From contig URGW01000019.1 in assembly GCA_900547475.1 (NCBI GenBank), forward strand, positions 1 through 64,000: a stretch of DNA of 64,000 nucleotides. The letters run 5' to 3'. Shown here one piece after another: positions 1 to 8,917 of the stretch (positions are counted from its first letter, which is position 1; every line of letters begins with the position of its first letter). Source of the DNA: an uncultured Clostridium sp. GTDB taxonomy: Bacteria; Bacillota; Clostridia; Clostridiales; Clostridiaceae. The notes below the pieces were generated by a model. The model worked only from the letters and a program-made list of their open reading frames with translations. It was not told where the DNA came from and made no database searches. The translations under genes were made by a program, and so were the position numbers.

Positions 1-130
1 TGTTTGAGCGATAGCGAGTTTAAAAACTTTAGCCAGCTTTATGGAATCAATTATATAAATTCTAGGTGAAAATTTCACGTTTCCTGGAAAATAAATATTT
101 CATTTTTTCACTTACACGTAACGAACAATT
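1..130 (-). repeat. half copy of a dispersed inverted-repeat (hairpin) element
   Basis: The first ~130 bases closely match the reverse complement of 62781..62905, about nine bases in ten by eye over 1..110 and weaker to ~130. The match begins in what is the loop of the full copy (TGTTTGAGC) and ends next to the stop codon of the AraC-type gene. The other half lies outside the window. No ORF is seen in it. Confidence 0.8.
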
Positions 131-801
131 TAGTTATAATGTGTGTTGCGGAATTTGGAGGGAGACATCCCTTCAAATGCTTTAAAGGTTTTTGAGAAAT
201 GGCTTTGATCATAAAACCCTAATGATATTGATATATCAAGGATGCTTTTATTTGTTGTAAGCAATAAAACTTTAGCTCTATCTATTTTAATTTTTTTAGA
301 ATACTTCATAAGGGAGATTCCCATATGTTTTTTAAAACAAGTTGATGCATATTCAGGTGTTATTCCAAGATGTTCAGATATTTTTTCAAGTGACATAAAA
401 CTTTCAATATTCATATGAAGGTGTTGAAGAAGTTTGTTTACTATAAAGTTGTCTTTAACTTCTATATCACTAATTAAAAATTCAAGATATGCTTCAGCCA
501 TTTCTATTTCTAATTCTTGAAGGGATTTTAAATCGTTAAGAGTTGGTATTTTAATATAATATTCATTATAAAGAGTATGAAGATATTTCTTAGAAATACC
601 ATGTCTTATAATTTCTTTAGAGAATATTGCATTCCAGATATATAAATCAATTTTTTTATCTTCTATATTTAAATCATCTTCTAATTCGCCAATATGCTTT
701 TGTTTAATTTTATAAAGAATAGCAGGTCTATTACTAGTATCGATAAAAGAAGAAAATTCATTACTAAAAATATTTAAATCAGAAATAAAACTTTCGTACA
801 C
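130..801 (-). CDS. AraC-family transcriptional regulator
   Basis: A 223-residue DNA-binding regulator. The C-terminal ~100 residues form the double helix-turn-helix of the AraC/XylS family, from SLEKISEHLGITPEYAS to the family signature ILDISISLGFYDQSHFSKTF and its MSPSKFR tail. The N-terminal ~120 residues are helical-looking and match no sensor domain I recognise, so the inducer is unknown. The start is GTG at 799-801, preceded by GGAGGAG at good spacing. It is divergent from the neopullulanase-like gene at 929, with ~127 bp between them, so control of that gene is plausible. The 3' end abuts a dispersed repeat. Family assignment is secure; the target is inferred from position only. Confidence 0.9.
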   Translation of the reverse strand: MYESFISDLNIFSNEFSSFIDTSNRPAILYKIKQKHIGELEDDLNIEDKKIDLYIWNAIFSKEIIRHGISKKYLHTLYNEYYIKIPTLNDLKSLQELEIEMAEAYLEFLISDIEVKDNFIVNKLLQHLHMNIESFMSLEKISEHLGITPEYASTCFKKHMGISLMKYSKKIKIDRAKVLLLTTNKSILDISISLGFYDQSHFSKTFKAFEGMSPSKFRNTHYN

Positions 802-928
802 AACAACTCCTCCTCAATATAGAAAGTTATATTAAATATGTATATATTATATTACAAATATACAAATAAAAATATAAAAAATTTCTATAATAATTATGTA
901 AATGTTTTGAGAGTTAGAGGTGAAGTTT

Positions 929-2659
929 ATGAATAAATATGCTATTTTTCATATATTAGATACCCCGTATTCTTATGGAAAAGATAAGGATACTTTGATT
1001 GTAAGGGTTAGAGTAGCAAGAAATGATGTTAAGGAATGTTGTATTTATTATAAAGATAGATATGATTGGGAAAATCCATATAATAAAAAAGCTATGAATG
1101 TAGTTGCAGAAACTGAATTTTTCACATATTATCAAACAGAAATATCAGTTTTTAGAAATAGATATAGATATTATTTTGAATTTATTGATATGAATAAAGA
1201 AAGATTTCAATATAATGAAAGAGGATTTGTAAATCAAGAGTTTGAGTATAACGATATGAATTCCTTTCAGTTTCCTTATATAGCAGAAGAAGATTTGTAT
1301 AAAGAAGTTAAGTGGTTACAAGAAGCTATTGTGTATCAAATATTTCCAGATAGATTCCGTAATGGGAATCCTTCAATAGATATTGAGGGAGCTACTCAAT
1401 GGGGAAGGGGTAAAGTTCGTAGAAGAAGTATTTATGGTGGAGATTTAAGAGGTATAATAGAGAAGTTATCTTACTTGGAAGAATTAGGTGTTAATTTAAT
1501 TTACCTTACACCTATATTTAAATCTGATACTAATCATAAATATAATACTGAAGATTATTTTAATATAGATCCTCAGTTTGGAACATTAGAAGATGCAAAG
1601 GAGCTTGTAGAAAAGGCACATAAATTGGGTATAAAAATAGTTTTTGATGCTGTATTCAATCATTCAGGTTCAGATTTCTTTGCTTTTAAAGATTTGATAG
1701 AAAATCAACAAGAATCTAAATATAAAGAATGGTATTTTATAGATTCATGGCCAGTAAAAAAATCAAAAAATAAATATTATACTTTTGCTAATGGCTGTGA
1801 TAATATGCCTAAACTTAATACTAATAATAAAGAAGTAAGAGAATATTTATTAAAGGTAGGAGAGTTTTGGATTAAGGAAGTTGGAATAGATGGATGGAGA
1901 CTTGATGTTTGTGATGAAGTTGGACATGAATTTTGGAGAGCATTTAGAAAACGAATTAAAGATGCTAAAAGTGATGCAATAATAATTGGAGAGATAATGC
2001 ATGAGGCTAATTCTTTTTTAAAGGGAGACCAGTTAGATGGAATAATGAATTATCCCTTTAAAAATGCTGTTATAGATTTTTTTGCAAAAGGGATTATAAA
2101 TGGGAGAGAGTTTCTAGACATAATGGCAGAAAATAGAGTGTTATATATGGATAGTATAACTAAACAAATGTGGAATTTGATAGGAAGCCATGATACGAAA
2201 AGAATTTATAATGAATGTGTTGGAAATGTTAATAGAATAAAACTTGCTATAGCATATCAGTTCTTGTATATAGGAGTTCCATATATATATTATGGAGATG
2301 AAGTTGGGCTAGATGGGGGAGATGATCCTGAAAATAGAAAATGTATGATTTGGGATGAAAAAAAGCAAAACATAGAATTATTAAATTTTTATAAAAATAT
2401 GATTAATATTAGAAAGAATAATAAAGTTTTTATATATGGGGATTTTGAAGAAGTTTATTGCAAAAATAATACTATAGCTTTTAAGAGGGTTTTAGATAAT
2501 GAAGAAGTTCTATGTATATTTAATAATAGTCATGAGAGTGTTTTAGTAAATATAAATTCAGAATTAAAAGCAGTAAATTTAATTACAGAAAGTGTTGAAG
2601 ATTTAAGAGAAATAAAGTTAGATAAATTGTCTTTTAAAATATATAAGGTTATTAAATAA
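929..2659 (+). CDS. GH13 neopullulanase/cyclomaltodextrinase-like alpha-glycosidase
   Basis: A cytoplasmic alpha-glucan hydrolase of ~576 residues with no signal peptide. An N-terminal CBM34-like beta domain (about 1-125) precedes the GH13 barrel. Conserved regions are visible: I (DAVFNH, D240), V (MPKLN, typical of the neopullulanase subfamily), II (GWRLD, nucleophile D326), III (GE, acid/base E355) and IV (GSHDT, D422). These enzymes open cyclodextrins or cut pullulan and maltodextrins. The frame is open from GTG 920, but AGAGGTG lies well placed before ATG 929, which I chose. A degenerate CcpA-like site may lie at 897-910. The gene ends at a terminator (2683) and is monocistronic. The exact substrate cannot be told from sequence. 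Confidence 0.9.
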   Translation: MNKYAIFHILDTPYSYGKDKDTLIVRVRVARNDVKECCIYYKDRYDWENPYNKKAMNVVAETEFFTYYQTEISVFRNRYRYYFEFIDMNKERFQYNERGFVNQEFEYNDMNSFQFPYIAEEDLYKEVKWLQEAIVYQIFPDRFRNGNPSIDIEGATQWGRGKVRRRSIYGGDLRGIIEKLSYLEELGVNLIYLTPIFKSDTNHKYNTEDYFNIDPQFGTLEDAKELVEKAHKLGIKIVFDAVFNHSGSDFFAFKDLIENQQESKYKEWYFIDSWPVKKSKNKYYTFANGCDNMPKLNTNNKEVREYLLKVGEFWIKEVGIDGWRLDVCDEVGHEFWRAFRKRIKDAKSDAIIIGEIMHEANSFLKGDQLDGIMNYPFKNAVIDFFAKGIINGREFLDIMAENRVLYMDSITKQMWNLIGSHDTKRIYNECVGNVNRIKLAIAYQFLYIGVPYIYYGDEVGLDGGDDPENRKCMIWDEKKQNIELLNFYKNMINIRKNNKVFIYGDFEEVYCKNNTIAFKRVLDNEEVLCIFNNSHESVLVNINSELKAVNLITESVEDLREIKLDKLSFKIYKVIK

Positions 2660-2682
2660 TAAGGTTAATAAGGAAAAGAGAG

Positions 2683-2715
2683 AAAGCTAGTATAAATTTT
2701 GTACTAGCTTTTATA
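2683..2715 (+). terminator. rho-independent terminator after the GH13 gene
   Basis: Inverted arms AAAGCTAGTA (2683-2692) and TACTAGCTTT (2702-2711) enclose a 9-nt loop and run into a short T-rich tail. Confidence 0.8.
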
Positions 2716-2735
2716 ATAAGTTGAATGAAAATATA

Positions 2736-2763
2736 TTGACAAAAAATAAAGATATGATAACAT
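2736..2763 (+). promoter_or_regulatory. candidate promoter for the ROK gene
   Basis: A consensus -35 TTGACA (2736-2741) is followed at 16 bp by a weak -10, TAACAT. Downstream, AAGTCT (2786) and AGACTT (2815) flank an A5T5 centre, a possible operator in the leader. The -35 is convincing; the -10 and operator are tentative. Confidence 0.45.
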
Positions 2764-2850
2764 TGAATTAAGAAAACAATTTCAGAAGTCTTTAAAAGAG
2801 AAAAATTTTTTTGTAGACTTTATTAAAATAATTAATAAAGAAGTGATAAG

Positions 2851-4071
2851 ATGAGTAAAATATTAAGAGGTAGTTTTGAGTTGATGAAACAATTAAATGT
2901 TTCAGCCGTACTTAAAGTTATAAAAGACAATGGAAGCCTATCACGTGCAGAAATTGCTAAATTAACAGGGTTGACTCCTGCTAGTGTTACTAATATAACA
3001 AAACTTTTAATTGAAGATGATTTTCTTATAGAAAGTAAGATAGGGGAATCTAGTGGCGGAAGGCCACCAATAATATTAGAACTTAATCCAAATGCTAGAT
3101 ATGTAGTAGGTGTAGGTATAGGAGTTGGAGTAGTAGATGTAGTTATAACTAACCTTTCAGCTAATATAATAATAAAGAGGTCCATGATAATAGAAGAGGA
3201 AAGATATGATTATGATTTAGTTTTTAAGAAGTTAGTTAATTTAATTAATGAAGTGATACAATCTAGTAAAATAGATAAAGATAAGGTATTAGGAGTAGGG
3301 GTAGCTTTACATGGCATAGTAAATGCAAGAACAGGAATATCTATACATTCTTTATACTATGGTTGGAAAAACAAATATATAAAAGAAAAGTTAGAAGAAG
3401 AGCTAGGATTGACTGTATATGTAGATAATGATGTAAGAGCAATGGCATTAGGGGAAAGTTGGTTTGGGGCAACAAAGGATATAGCTAATTTTGTGACTTT
3501 AAATATATCAAATGGTATAGGGGCAGGGATTATTATAAATAATACGCCTTATTATGGAGTTGATTTTAGTGCAGGAGAAATAGGGCATGTAGTAGTAGAA
3601 GCAGATGGTGATAAGTGCAACTGTGGAAATTATGGTTGTCTTGAAACTGTTGCATCTAATAACAATATAACTAGAAAAGCTATTAAACTCATAAAGCAAG
3701 GTGTAAATAGTTCTCTTAGCAAAGATATAGATGATATAAACAATTTATCAATAGAAGATATATGTAAAGCTGCAAATAATGGTGATGAGCTATCTATAAC
3801 AATATTAAAGGAAGCAGCCAGATATATTGGAATAGCTATTACAAATTTAATAAATATATTAAATCCTACAGCAATAGTTGTTGTTGGAGAGATATTTGAA
3901 AATACAACACATACTGTTGAAACTTTAAGTGAAATAGTTAAAAATAGAGGGCTTAAATTATCAAGTGAAAATGTAAGAATAATTAGAAGTTTATTAGGTA
4001 GAGATGCTGCAGTGGTTGGAGCATCAACATTAGTTATTCAAGAAATATTTAACTGTAGCAATATAAAGTAA
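2851..4071 (+). CDS. ROK-family transcriptional regulator (XylR/NagC type)
   Basis: A 406-residue sugar-responsive repressor. Residues ~13-60 form a winged helix (SLSRAEIAKLTGLTPASVTN) and the rest is a ROK kinase-like fold. The ROK zinc motif CNCGNYGCLE is intact around residue 260, and the ligand-binding region with DNDVRAMALGE is present. The length is typical of ROK repressors rather than kinases. ATG 2851 follows GAAGTGAT. It sits 65 bp ahead of galT-galK on the same strand, so a role as the galactose-pathway regulator is likely but inferred. Such repressors usually bind a sugar or sugar phosphate in the ROK domain. Confidence 0.9.
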   Translation: MSKILRGSFELMKQLNVSAVLKVIKDNGSLSRAEIAKLTGLTPASVTNITKLLIEDDFLIESKIGESSGGRPPIILELNPNARYVVGVGIGVGVVDVVITNLSANIIIKRSMIIEEERYDYDLVFKKLVNLINEVIQSSKIDKDKVLGVGVALHGIVNARTGISIHSLYYGWKNKYIKEKLEEELGLTVYVDNDVRAMALGESWFGATKDIANFVTLNISNGIGAGIIINNTPYYGVDFSAGEIGHVVVEADGDKCNCGNYGCLETVASNNNITRKAIKLIKQGVNSSLSKDIDDINNLSIEDICKAANNGDELSITILKEAARYIGIAITNLINILNPTAIVVVGEIFENTTHTVETLSEIVKNRGLKLSSENVRIIRSLLGRDAAVVGASTLVIQEIFNCSNIK

Positions 4072-4136
4072 ACTATAGTATTAAGTTTAAAATATGTTTT
4101 AAATAGTATTAAATTTAAGAGTGGATGGTGAAATTT

Positions 4137-5660
4137 ATGATTAAGATTGGGTATGAAATTGAAAGGCTTTTGAAATTTGCTTTAAAAAGGGAAATGATTT
4201 CTAAATGGGATGTAATTCCAACTAGAAATGCATTGATGGACTTATTAAAAGTAGAAGCGCCTTTTGAGGGAGAAGTAGGAGAGGAGTTAGAAGAAAGTGC
4301 AGTTAAAATATTAAATAATATTTTAGATTATGCATCTGAAGCAGGATTAATAGAAGAAAATAGTACTACTTTCAGAGATTTATTTGATGCAAAGATAATG
4401 GGATTATTGATGCCAAGAGAAGGGGAAGTTGTTAAAACTTTTTATGATAAATATGAAAATGAATCAAAGGAAAGAGCTACAGATTGGTTTTATGATTTGA
4501 GTAAAGCTTCAAATTATATAATGACTGAGAGAATAGCTAAAAATCTTTGGTGGCCAGCTACAACTGAATATGGTGATTTGGAGATTACCGTTAATTTATC
4601 AAAACCAGAAAAAGATCCAAAGGAAATTGCAAAAGCAAAACTTATGAAACAAGCAACATATCCAAAATGTTTACTTTGTAAAGAAAACGTAGGATATGTA
4701 GGAAGAATAAATCATCCAGCAAGACAAAATCATAGAATTATTCCTATGAAATTAACTAATAAAGAATGGTTCTTACAATACTCACCATATGTTTACTATA
4801 ATGAGCATTGTATTGTTTTTAGTGGAGAACATGAACCAATGAAATTAACAAGAAACTCAATTGAAAGATTAGTTGAGTTTACAGAGGTTTTACCACATTA
4901 TTTTATAGGTTCTAATGCAGATTTACCTATTGTAGGTGGGTCAATATTAACTCATGATCATTATCAAGGGGGAAGACATGCATTCCCTATGGAAAAGGCT
5001 ATTGTAGAAAAATATTATGAAAGTAAAAAATATGAGGATCTTGAAATTGGAACTGTTAAATGGCCAATGTCTGTAGTTAGAATAAAAGGAAATAATAAAA
5101 ATAGTGTTATAGATTTAGCTATGGAGATATTTGAAGCATGGAAAAATTATTCTGACGAAGAAAATGATATAGTAGCATTTAGTGGAGATACACCACATAA
5201 TACAGTAACTCCAATTGCAAGAAGAAAAGGTGAAGCTTTTGAATTAGACATAGTTTTAAGAAATAATAGAACTTCAGAAGAGCATCCAGATGGTATATTC
5301 CACCCTCATAAAGAGCTTCATCATATAAAGAAAGAGAATATAGGATTAATTGAAGTTATGGGGCTTGCTGTTTTACCAGGAAGATTAGAAAAAGAATTAG
5401 ATACTATAGCTAAAATTCTTTGTGGGGAGTTAACTTACAATAGGTTAGAAGCAGAAAAGAATAATGAAATTAATAAGCATATACAATGGATAGAAAAAAT
5501 GATGTCTGAAGCTTCTTCATTAACTTATGATGAAGCTAAAGAGTTATTAAAGAAGGAAGTAGGAGATATATTTGCAAAAGTCCTTGAAGATTCAGGAGTA
5601 TTTAAGAGAAATGAAAAAGGACAAGCAGGGTTAGAAAAATTCTTAAGCACTGTTCTTTAA
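4137..5660 (+). CDS. galT: UDP-glucose--hexose-1-phosphate uridylyltransferase, class II
   Basis: Leloir-pathway enzyme (EC 2.7.7.12) swapping UMP between UDP-glucose and galactose-1-phosphate. About 507 residues, the size of the Firmicute class II family rather than the ~350-residue E. coli type. Family signatures are LTHDHYQGGRHAFPME near residue 275, HNTVTPIARR, and the FHPHKELHHIKKENIGLIEV block. The frame opens at ATG 4125, but GGATGGTG lies at proper spacing before ATG 4137, the preferred start. galK follows 57 bp later with no terminator between. galE, needed to recycle UDP-galactose, is not in the window. Confidence 0.95.
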   Translation: MIKIGYEIERLLKFALKREMISKWDVIPTRNALMDLLKVEAPFEGEVGEELEESAVKILNNILDYASEAGLIEENSTTFRDLFDAKIMGLLMPREGEVVKTFYDKYENESKERATDWFYDLSKASNYIMTERIAKNLWWPATTEYGDLEITVNLSKPEKDPKEIAKAKLMKQATYPKCLLCKENVGYVGRINHPARQNHRIIPMKLTNKEWFLQYSPYVYYNEHCIVFSGEHEPMKLTRNSIERLVEFTEVLPHYFIGSNADLPIVGGSILTHDHYQGGRHAFPMEKAIVEKYYESKKYEDLEIGTVKWPMSVVRIKGNNKNSVIDLAMEIFEAWKNYSDEENDIVAFSGDTPHNTVTPIARRKGEAFELDIVLRNNRTSEEHPDGIFHPHKELHHIKKENIGLIEVMGLAVLPGRLEKELDTIAKILCGELTYNRLEAEKNNEINKHIQWIEKMMSEASSLTYDEAKELLKKEVGDIFAKVLEDSGVFKRNEKGQAGLEKFLSTVL

Positions 5661-5717
5661 TATTATGTAAATGATAATTTAAGAAATAATAGATTTGTAG
5701 AGAGGTTAAGAAAGAAT

Positions 5718-6881
5718 ATGAATAGAGAGAAAATGATAGAGTTATTTAAAAATGAATATGGAGTAGATAATAGAGAGATAAAGACTTTCTTATCTCCAGG
5801 AAGAGTTAATTTAATTGGTGAGCATATAGATTATAATGGTGGATTTGTGTTCCCAGGAGCATTGACAGTTGGAATTTATGCAGCATTATCATTAAGAGAT
5901 GATAATAAGATAAGAATGAGATCGAAGAATGTTGCTGGGGAAGTAATAGTTAATTTAGAGGAAGAATTAGTTTATAAAAAAGAAGATGATTGGGGCAATT
6001 ATCCAAAGGGAGTTATAAAAGCACTTAAGGATTTAGGTCATAAAGTACCAGGAATGGATATAGTTTTATATAGTAATATTCCAGATGGAGCAGGACTTTC
6101 ATCTTCAGCGGCACTTGAAGTATTAATGGCATATATAATACTTTATTTAGAAAATCCAGAGCAAATTGATAGAGTTGAAGTATCTAAGATTTGCCAAAAA
6201 GTTGAAAATGAATTTGTTGGTGTTAACTGTGGAATTATGGATCAATTTGCAGTTGCAGTAGGAAAGAAAGATCATGCAATACTTTTAGATTGTGCATCTC
6301 TTTATTATGAATATGCACCTTTAAATTTAGGAGAATATAGTTTAGTTATAATGAGTACTAATAAGAGAAGAGAACTTGCAGATTCAAAATATAATGAGAG
6401 AAGAGCAGAGTGTGAGAAGGCTCTTGAAATTATAAATGAAAATAAATCTGAAAAATTAGATAATCTTTGTCAAGCAACTATAGATGATATAGAATCATTT
6501 ATTACTGATGAAACTTTAAAAAGAAGAGCTAATCATGTTGTTACTGAAAATGAAAGAGTTAAAAATAGTATGGAAATGTTGAAGAATAATGACATATTAG
6601 GATTTGGTAAGTTGTTAACAGCATCTCACATGTCTCTTGAAAATGATTATGAAGTTACAGGGCTTCATCTTGATACATTAGTACATGAAGCATTAAAGAT
6701 AGAAGGTTGTATAGGAGCTAGAATGACAGGAGCTGGATTTGGTGGATGTGCAATTGCTCTAGTAATTGATAATAAGGTTGAAGAATTTAAAGAAAAGGTA
6801 TCAGGAGCATATGAAAAGGTTACAGGAATTACACCATCATTTTATACAAGTAATATAGGTGAGGGAACTCACGTACTATAA
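5718..6881 (+). CDS. galK: galactokinase
   Basis: Phosphorylates galactose to galactose-1-phosphate (EC 2.7.1.6) in the cytoplasm. A GHMP kinase of 387 residues, the normal size. It has the galactokinase signature GRVNLIGEHIDYNGG (~27-41), the ATP loop DGAGLSSSAALEV (~120), the catalytic region NCGIMDQFAVAVG, and the C-terminal GARMTGAGFGGCA. GAGAGG precedes ATG 5718. It is the second gene of a galT-galK unit, ended by the structured terminator at 6887. All key residues appear intact. Confidence 0.97.
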   Translation: MNREKMIELFKNEYGVDNREIKTFLSPGRVNLIGEHIDYNGGFVFPGALTVGIYAALSLRDDNKIRMRSKNVAGEVIVNLEEELVYKKEDDWGNYPKGVIKALKDLGHKVPGMDIVLYSNIPDGAGLSSSAALEVLMAYIILYLENPEQIDRVEVSKICQKVENEFVGVNCGIMDQFAVAVGKKDHAILLDCASLYYEYAPLNLGEYSLVIMSTNKRRELADSKYNERRAECEKALEIINENKSEKLDNLCQATIDDIESFITDETLKRRANHVVTENERVKNSMEMLKNNDILGFGKLLTASHMSLENDYEVTGLHLDTLVHEALKIEGCIGARMTGAGFGGCAIALVIDNKVEEFKEKVSGAYEKVTGITPSFYTSNIGEGTHVL

Positions 6882-6886
6882 AATTA

Positions 6887-6963
6887 AAAATGACTGTCTC
6901 ATAATTAGTTAGCCTTAGAGAAGTAAGATAAGGTTGAAATGATTGTGGACAGTCATTTTATAT
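6887..6963 (+). terminator. terminator with nested stem after galK
   Basis: 12-bp arms AAAATGACTGTC (6887-6898) and GACAGTCATTTT (6948-6959) are followed by TATATTTT. The 49-nt loop contains a smaller stem, GCCTTA/TAAGGT with one G-U pair. Confidence 0.8.
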
Positions 6964-7094
6964 TTTAAATTATTATTTTAGAAATTACATGTATTTTCTT
7001 CTAGTAGCTTTTATTTACTCATATATAATATTGACTATAAATTGATATAAAAGTATAATTTTAAAGTATTATTAAAAAAGAGAATGAAATTAAT

Positions 7095-7152
7095 ATTCGT
7101 TGAATGTCGAATTTGAAAAAATATTGACTAATATAATGTTCGTTATTATACT
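7095..7152 (+). promoter_or_regulatory. promoter with PurR-like boxes for the SAM hydrolase gene
   Basis: -35 TTGACT (7124-7129), 17 bp, -10 TATACT (7147-7152). The spacer holds AATGTTCGT (7135-7143), which on the minus strand reads AACGAACATT, 12 of 13 positions of the Bacillus PurBox AWWWCCGAACWWT. A weaker forward CGAAT box is at 7108-7112 and an inverted ATTCG at 7095-7099. The same 9-mer occurs before the purine permease at 25702-25710. The rest of 6964..7186 holds nothing else I recognise. Confidence 0.65.
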
Positions 7153-7186
7153 AGGGATGTGACATTTTATTTAGGAGGCTTATTTT

Positions 7187-8044
7187 ATGAAAAATGCTTT
7201 AATATTTCAATCAGACTTTGGTATAGCGGATGGTGCAGTTAGTGCAATGTATGGAGTTGCATATTCTGTAGATAAAACATTACAATTATTTGATTTAACT
7301 CATGAAATACCACAGTATAATATTTGGGAGGCTTCATATAGATTAATTCAAACTGTAGTTTATTGGCCAGAAGGAAGTGTATTTGTTTCTGTAGTAGATC
7401 CAGGAGTTGGATCACATAGAAAGAGTATAGCAGTTAAGACTGTAAAAGGTCAGTACATAATTACACCTGATAATGGAACACTTACTCATATTAAGCGTAT
7501 GTGTGGAATTGTAGAAGCAAGGGAAATAGATGAAACTATAAATAGATTACCTAATTCAGGAGCATCTTATACATTCCATGGAAGAGATATATATGCATAT
7601 ACAGGTGCAAGACTTGCTTCAGGTGTTATAAGCTTTGAACAAGTTGGACCAGAAATTCCAGTTGATGAAATTATTGAATTACCAGTAGTTGAATCAAGTA
7701 AAAATAATGATATAGTAACTGGAACAATCGATGTTTTAGATGTTAGATTTGGTAGCCTTTGGACAAATATTGGTAGAGAACTATTTACTAGTTTAGGGAT
7801 AAACTATGGAGATAGGGTAGAAGTTTCAATAAAAAATGATACAAGAGAAGTTTATAGAAATATAATGATATATGCAAAATCATTTGCAGATGTTCATGTT
7901 GGAGAAACTTTAGTTTATGTTAATTCATTAGATAATTTAGCTGTTGCTATAAATCAAGGTTCATTCTCTAAGGCATATAACATACAAACTGGAACTAATT
8001 GGATAATTTCTATTAGAAAGGCTCCAAAAGTAGTTTACGAATAA
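7187..8044 (+). CDS. SAM hydrolase (S-adenosyl-L-methionine hydroxide adenosyltransferase, DUF62)
   Basis: A 285-residue member of the SAM hydroxide adenosyltransferase family, which converts SAM and water to adenosine and methionine. It belongs to the fluorinase/chlorinase fold. Typical motifs are the N-terminal FQSDFG, the VDPGVGSHRK block (~68), PDNGTLTH (~95) and FHGRDIYAYTGARLASG (~125). It has no signal peptide. ATG 7187 follows AGGAGG at a good distance. It is the first gene of a unit with a complete ECF transporter (8091-11448), and the promoter carries PurR-like boxes, so a link to purine or methionine salvage is plausible. Family assignment is firm; the physiological role is inferred. 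Confidence 0.92.
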   Translation: MKNALIFQSDFGIADGAVSAMYGVAYSVDKTLQLFDLTHEIPQYNIWEASYRLIQTVVYWPEGSVFVSVVDPGVGSHRKSIAVKTVKGQYIITPDNGTLTHIKRMCGIVEAREIDETINRLPNSGASYTFHGRDIYAYTGARLASGVISFEQVGPEIPVDEIIELPVVESSKNNDIVTGTIDVLDVRFGSLWTNIGRELFTSLGINYGDRVEVSIKNDTREVYRNIMIYAKSFADVHVGETLVYVNSLDNLAVAINQGSFSKAYNIQTGTNWIISIRKAPKVVYE

Positions 8045-8090
8045 AATTAAATTTAATTAATCATAATGTATATGAAAAGGAGGAGACATA

Positions 8091-8642
8091 ATGGGTAATA
8101 AATTATCTATTAAGACTATTGTTGCAATTGGTATAGGAGCAGCTGTATTTATGATATTAGGACGTTTTGGTTCAATTCCTACAGGAATACCAAATACTAA
8201 TATTGAAACATGTTATGCATTTTTAGCTTTAATGGCAATATTATATGGACAATTTGCAGGTGTTGCTATTGGTTTTATAGGACATGCGTTAAAAGATTTA
8301 GTGTTTTATGGTTCACCTTGGTTTAGTTGGGTTATTGCATCGGCAGTTGTTGGGCTTATTATAGGATTAGCTTGCGAAAAATTAAATGTCAATGAAGGTG
8401 AATTTGATAAAAAGGAAATGATAATTTTCAATATCTATCAAATAATTGCTAATGCTATAGCATGGCTTTTAGTTGCTCCAATATTAGATATAGCTATATA
8501 TGCAGAACCAGCTAATAAAGTTTATGCACAAGGAGCTGTAGCAGCGGTTTCAAATGCAATTACAGTTGGAGTGTTAGGTACTATATTATTATACACTTAT
8601 TCTAAGACTAGAGTTAAAAAAGGAAGCTTAGATAGAGAATAA
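8091..8642 (+). CDS. ECF transporter S component, UPF0397 family
   Basis: A 183-residue membrane protein with about five or six hydrophobic segments. It matches the UPF0397 family, with the characteristic GRFGSIPTGIPNTNIET near the N-terminus and GHALKDLVFYGSPW. In ECF transporters the S component binds the substrate and the A/T module drives uptake. The family is often labelled a riboflavin transporter component, but the substrate is not settled. AAAGGAGGAG before ATG 8091 is a strong ribosome site. The SAM hydrolase gene upstream hints at a nucleoside- or methionine-related substrate. A stem-loop (8655) lies directly after the gene, ahead of the ATPase gene. Confidence 0.88.
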   Translation: MGNKLSIKTIVAIGIGAAVFMILGRFGSIPTGIPNTNIETCYAFLALMAILYGQFAGVAIGFIGHALKDLVFYGSPWFSWVIASAVVGLIIGLACEKLNVNEGEFDKKEMIIFNIYQIIANAIAWLLVAPILDIAIYAEPANKVYAQGAVAAVSNAITVGVLGTILLYTYSKTRVKKGSLDRE

Positions 8643-8654
8643 TGTCTATTTTAA

Positions 8655-8687
8655 ATACCGGAGTCTTTAAGTCTCTGGTATTTTTAA
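8655..8687 (+). terminator. terminator/attenuator between S component and ATPase genes
   Basis: ATACCGGAG (8655-8663) pairs with CTCTGGTAT (8673-8681, one G-U) and runs into T5. It may lower expression of the A/T genes relative to the S gene. Confidence 0.75.
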
Positions 8688-8827
8688 TAATTAAAGAAAA
8701 TTTTATATTATAAAATCTTTTTCAGAATATACATATGATTAAAAATATAGTATTATCTTTAATGGAGGTTATTAATTAAAATTTTACTAATGATAAAGTT
8801 TTAATAAAGTAACTTAGAAAAAGTTGT

Positions 8828-8856
8828 TTAATAGACAATCTATTAAGCTTTAAAGC
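8828..8856. promoter_or_regulatory. two adjacent palindromes upstream of the ECF ATPase gene
   Basis: TTAATAGA-CAA-TCTATTAA (8828-8846) is a perfect 8-bp inverted repeat, immediately followed by the 10-bp palindrome GCTTTAAAGC (8847-8856). They lie ~60 bp before the ATPase start with no T-run, so an operator is more likely than a terminator. No regulator can be named. Confidence 0.4.
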
Positions 8857-8917
8857 AATTAATAAAAATAGATTAATATTATTGAAGTTTATATACAAAA
8901 AGACGAGGAGATTTGCT

